Source: an uncultured delta proteobacterium
Lineage (GTDB): Bacteria; Desulfobacterota; Syntrophorhabdia; Syntrophorhabdales; Syntrophorhabdaceae
Assembly: GCA_903872255.1 (NCBI GenBank)
Contig: CAIQJW010000004.1
Span: forward strand, 1-23,913
DNA: 23,913 nt
Reading direction: 5' to 3'
Part shown: positions 22,938 to 23,913 of the stretch, in pieces
Layout: every line of letters starts with the position of its first letter
Numbering within the stretch: the first letter of the stretch is position 1
Made by a program: the position numbers and the translations under genes
The notes under the pieces: model-generated
What the model saw: the letters and a program-made list of their open reading frames with translations, nothing else
Database searches by the model: none
Told to the model about the DNA's origin: nothing

Positions 22938-22966
22938 TTGACCATGATAGCAAATTGTGCTATCAT
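22938..22966 (+). promoter_or_regulatory. hicA promoter with embedded operator palindrome
   Basis: TTGACC (22938-22943), a 17-base spacer and TATCAT (22961-22966) form a good promoter. ATGATAGCA (22944-22952) and TGCTATCAT (22958-22966) are a perfect nine-base inverted repeat with a five-base gap, filling the spacer and -10. This is the expected layout for repression by HicB. The start of transcription would fall at or next to the ATG at 22972. Confidence 0.7.
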
Positions 22967-22971
22967 CATAC

Positions 22972-23226
22972 ATGAAGGCAAAGCATCGGAGAACCCTTGA
23001 AGCAGTCTTTGCAATTCCCACGCGAGGAGGGATCATTTTTTCCGACATCGAGGTTTTGATTGTTACGCTTGGAGGCAGCGTTCGGGAAGGCGCTGGTTCT
23101 CGCGTTGTCTTCGATCTAAAAGGAACCCGCCAGTATCTTCATCGCCCGCATCCGGGGAAGGAAGCGAAGAAATATCAGGTGGAGCTGCTGCGGGAATGGC
23201 TAAGTACTTTGGAGGTTACGCCGTGA
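22972..23226 (+). CDS. hicA: HicA-type toxin (mRNA interferase)
   Basis: The 84-residue protein matches the HicA/YcfA family, small double-stranded-RNA-binding-fold mRNA endonucleases. The N-terminal MKAKHRRTLEAVF, the middle FSDIEVLIVTLGGSVREGAGSRVVF and YLHRPHPGKEAKKYQV, with the catalytic histidine in the HRPHP region, are typical of the longer HicA form. I start at ATG 22972; no ribosome binding site precedes it, and the promoter -10 ends only five bases upstream, so a leaderless transcript is likely. The stop overlaps the HicB start (GTGA). Confidence 0.9.
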   Translation: MKAKHRRTLEAVFAIPTRGGIIFSDIEVLIVTLGGSVREGAGSRVVFDLKGTRQYLHRPHPGKEAKKYQVELLREWLSTLEVTP

Positions 23227-23558
23227 AAAATATCATGACATATAAAGGATATACGGCCCGTATCGAATTTGACCAGAGAGACAATATTTTCGCCGGAAAG
23301 GTCATAGGTTTTGCGGACACTATTACATTCCATGGAGAAACCGTAAAAGAACTTCGGGATGATTTCCGGGCAGCCATTGATCATTACATAGAAGATTGCG
23401 CGGTGACCGGCCGGAACCCTATGAAAGCCGCTTCCGGCAAGATGATGCTGCGTGTTTCACCGGAGGTCCATGCCAGAGCCCTTACAGCGGCAAAGATCGA
23501 AGGAAAGAGTTTGAACCAGTGGGCTGAAGAAGTCCTGAATAAAGCAGCGCACAATTAG
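23223..23558 (+). CDS. hicB: HicB-type antitoxin
   Basis: The 111-residue protein has an N-terminal HicB fold (about 5-65: YKGYTARIEFD, IFAGKVIGFADTITFHG, ELRDDFRAAIDHYIEDC) and a C-terminal ribbon-helix-helix DNA-binding part (KMMLRVSPEVHARALTAA then SLNQWAEEVLNKA). It would neutralise HicA and repress the pair at the palindrome in the promoter. GTG 23223 overlaps the hicA stop codon and has GGAGG seven bases upstream, so it is the likely start; ATG 23235 is an alternative. Confidence 0.92.
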   Translation: MKNIMTYKGYTARIEFDQRDNIFAGKVIGFADTITFHGETVKELRDDFRAAIDHYIEDCAVTGRNPMKAASGKMMLRVSPEVHARALTAAKIEGKSLNQWAEEVLNKAAHN

Positions 23559-23597
23559 CTGAAGAAGTATCGGCAGACAATCGTACATTATTCAAGA

Positions 23598-23639
23598 TAA
23601 AGACCGGGGCTGATGGTTCATTTATAGCCCCGGTCTTTA
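23598..23639. terminator. Long hairpin after hicB
   Basis: TAAAGACCGGGGCT (23598-23611) and AGCCCCGGTCTTTA (23626-23639) are perfect 14-base arms around a 14-base loop. The stem is convergent between hicB and the GNAT gene, and the T-rich edge of the arm would support termination in both directions. Confidence 0.75.
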
Positions 23640-23679
23640 CGTGGTATGTACCACGGGGCCGGCAAAAGTCGGCCCTTTT
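23640..23679 (+). terminator. Palindrome plus second hairpin with T-run
   Basis: CGTGGTA (23640-23646), TG, TACCACG (23649-23655) is a perfect palindrome. It is followed directly by GGGCCG (23656-23661) pairing with CGGCCC (23670-23675) and four T residues. The second part looks like an intrinsic terminator of plus-strand transcripts that pass the first hairpin. Confidence 0.55.
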
Positions 23680-23687
23680 GCAGACTT

Positions 23688-23913
23688 TTAGATCTTCATT
23701 TCGAGGTTTATCATATCTCCCCTCTGAAACCCCATTTTGTCGAAGAATTTCAGGAGATCCCAATCCCTCCAGTTAACAAACACATAGATCGTGTTTACCC
23801 CGACCTCTTTGAACATGAAGAACATTTCCCGAAAGAGAAGCCGGGCTATCCCTTTCTTCTGGTATTCTTTCCTGACACCAAGCGTGTCGATCCATGCGAT
23901 ATTTTCGGGTATA
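23688..23913 (-). CDS. GNAT-family N-acetyltransferase (partial, N-terminus outside window)
   Basis: Only the C-terminal 74-75 residues are in the window; the frame runs off the right edge. The product shows AWIDTLGVRKEYQKKGIARLL, the acetyl-CoA-binding motif A of GNAT enzymes (V.......G.A..L), followed by YVFVNWRDWDLLKFFDKMGF, motif B with the typical N...LL.F....GF. The substrate cannot be told. The stop lies 12 bases beyond the hairpins after hicB. Confidence 0.85.
   Translation of the reverse strand, partial: IPENIAWIDTLGVRKEYQKKGIARLLFREMFFMFKEVGVNTIYVFVNWRDWDLLKFFDKMGFQRGDMINLEMKI

Overview
The window looks like the chromosome of a strictly anaerobic, Gram-negative bacterium of moderate GC content. 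It suggests a Deltaproteobacterium/Desulfobacterota, perhaps close to Syntrophorhabdus. This is an inference from gene content: a type III glutamine synthetase, a Bzd-type ATP-dependent aryl-CoA reductase, a SCP-x-type thiolase paired with a zinc-ribbon/OB-fold protein, and several exported proteins of unknown family. No rRNA, tRNA, CRISPR array, insertion sequence or phage gene is visible.

Left part (1-8.8 kb): mostly minus-strand housekeeping and accessory genes. They are a partial exported coiled-coil-like protein, a gamma-class carbonic anhydrase homologue, a short remnant that looks like the C-terminus of a ModA-type binding protein, glnN, and a D-2-hydroxyacid dehydrogenase. These are followed by a plus-strand DUF486 membrane protein and a minus-strand unit fbp - yajD (HNH) - exported Cache-like protein. 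A serine hydrolase of the class C beta-lactamase fold is divergent from fbp.

Middle part (9.0-16.7 kb): a DEAD-box RNA helicase followed by a small protein resembling the PC4/YdbC single-strand-binding family, convergent with a geranylgeranyl-reductase-family flavoprotein. After a 389-base divergent regulatory region comes a 105-residue protein of unknown family built from two similar halves. Then come four genes, bzdN-bzdO-bzdP-bzdQ, encoding a two-part class I benzoyl-CoA reductase-type enzyme: two iron-sulfur catalytic subunits and two ATPase/electron-activating subunits. A very good sigma70-type promoter and an exact TGTGA-N6-TCACA palindrome precede bzdN.

Right part (16.9-23.9 kb): two exported proteins of unknown function, a convergent HD-domain protein, and a strong terminator. 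Next is a minus-strand unit ruvX - mltG - thiolase - DUF35, followed by a divergent hicAB toxin-antitoxin pair with an operator palindrome inside its promoter, a cluster of hairpins, and the C-terminal part of a GNAT acetyltransferase. Both ruvX and hicA have a -10 element ending five bases before the start codon, which predicts leaderless transcripts.

The points most worth a second look are the unknown GC[I/L]P-duplicated protein beside the aryl-CoA reductase and its structured leader, the CRP-type site and leader hairpins before bzdN, the altered ATPase signature in BzdQ, the two candidate leaderless promoters, and the binding-protein remnant between glnN and the carbonic anhydrase.
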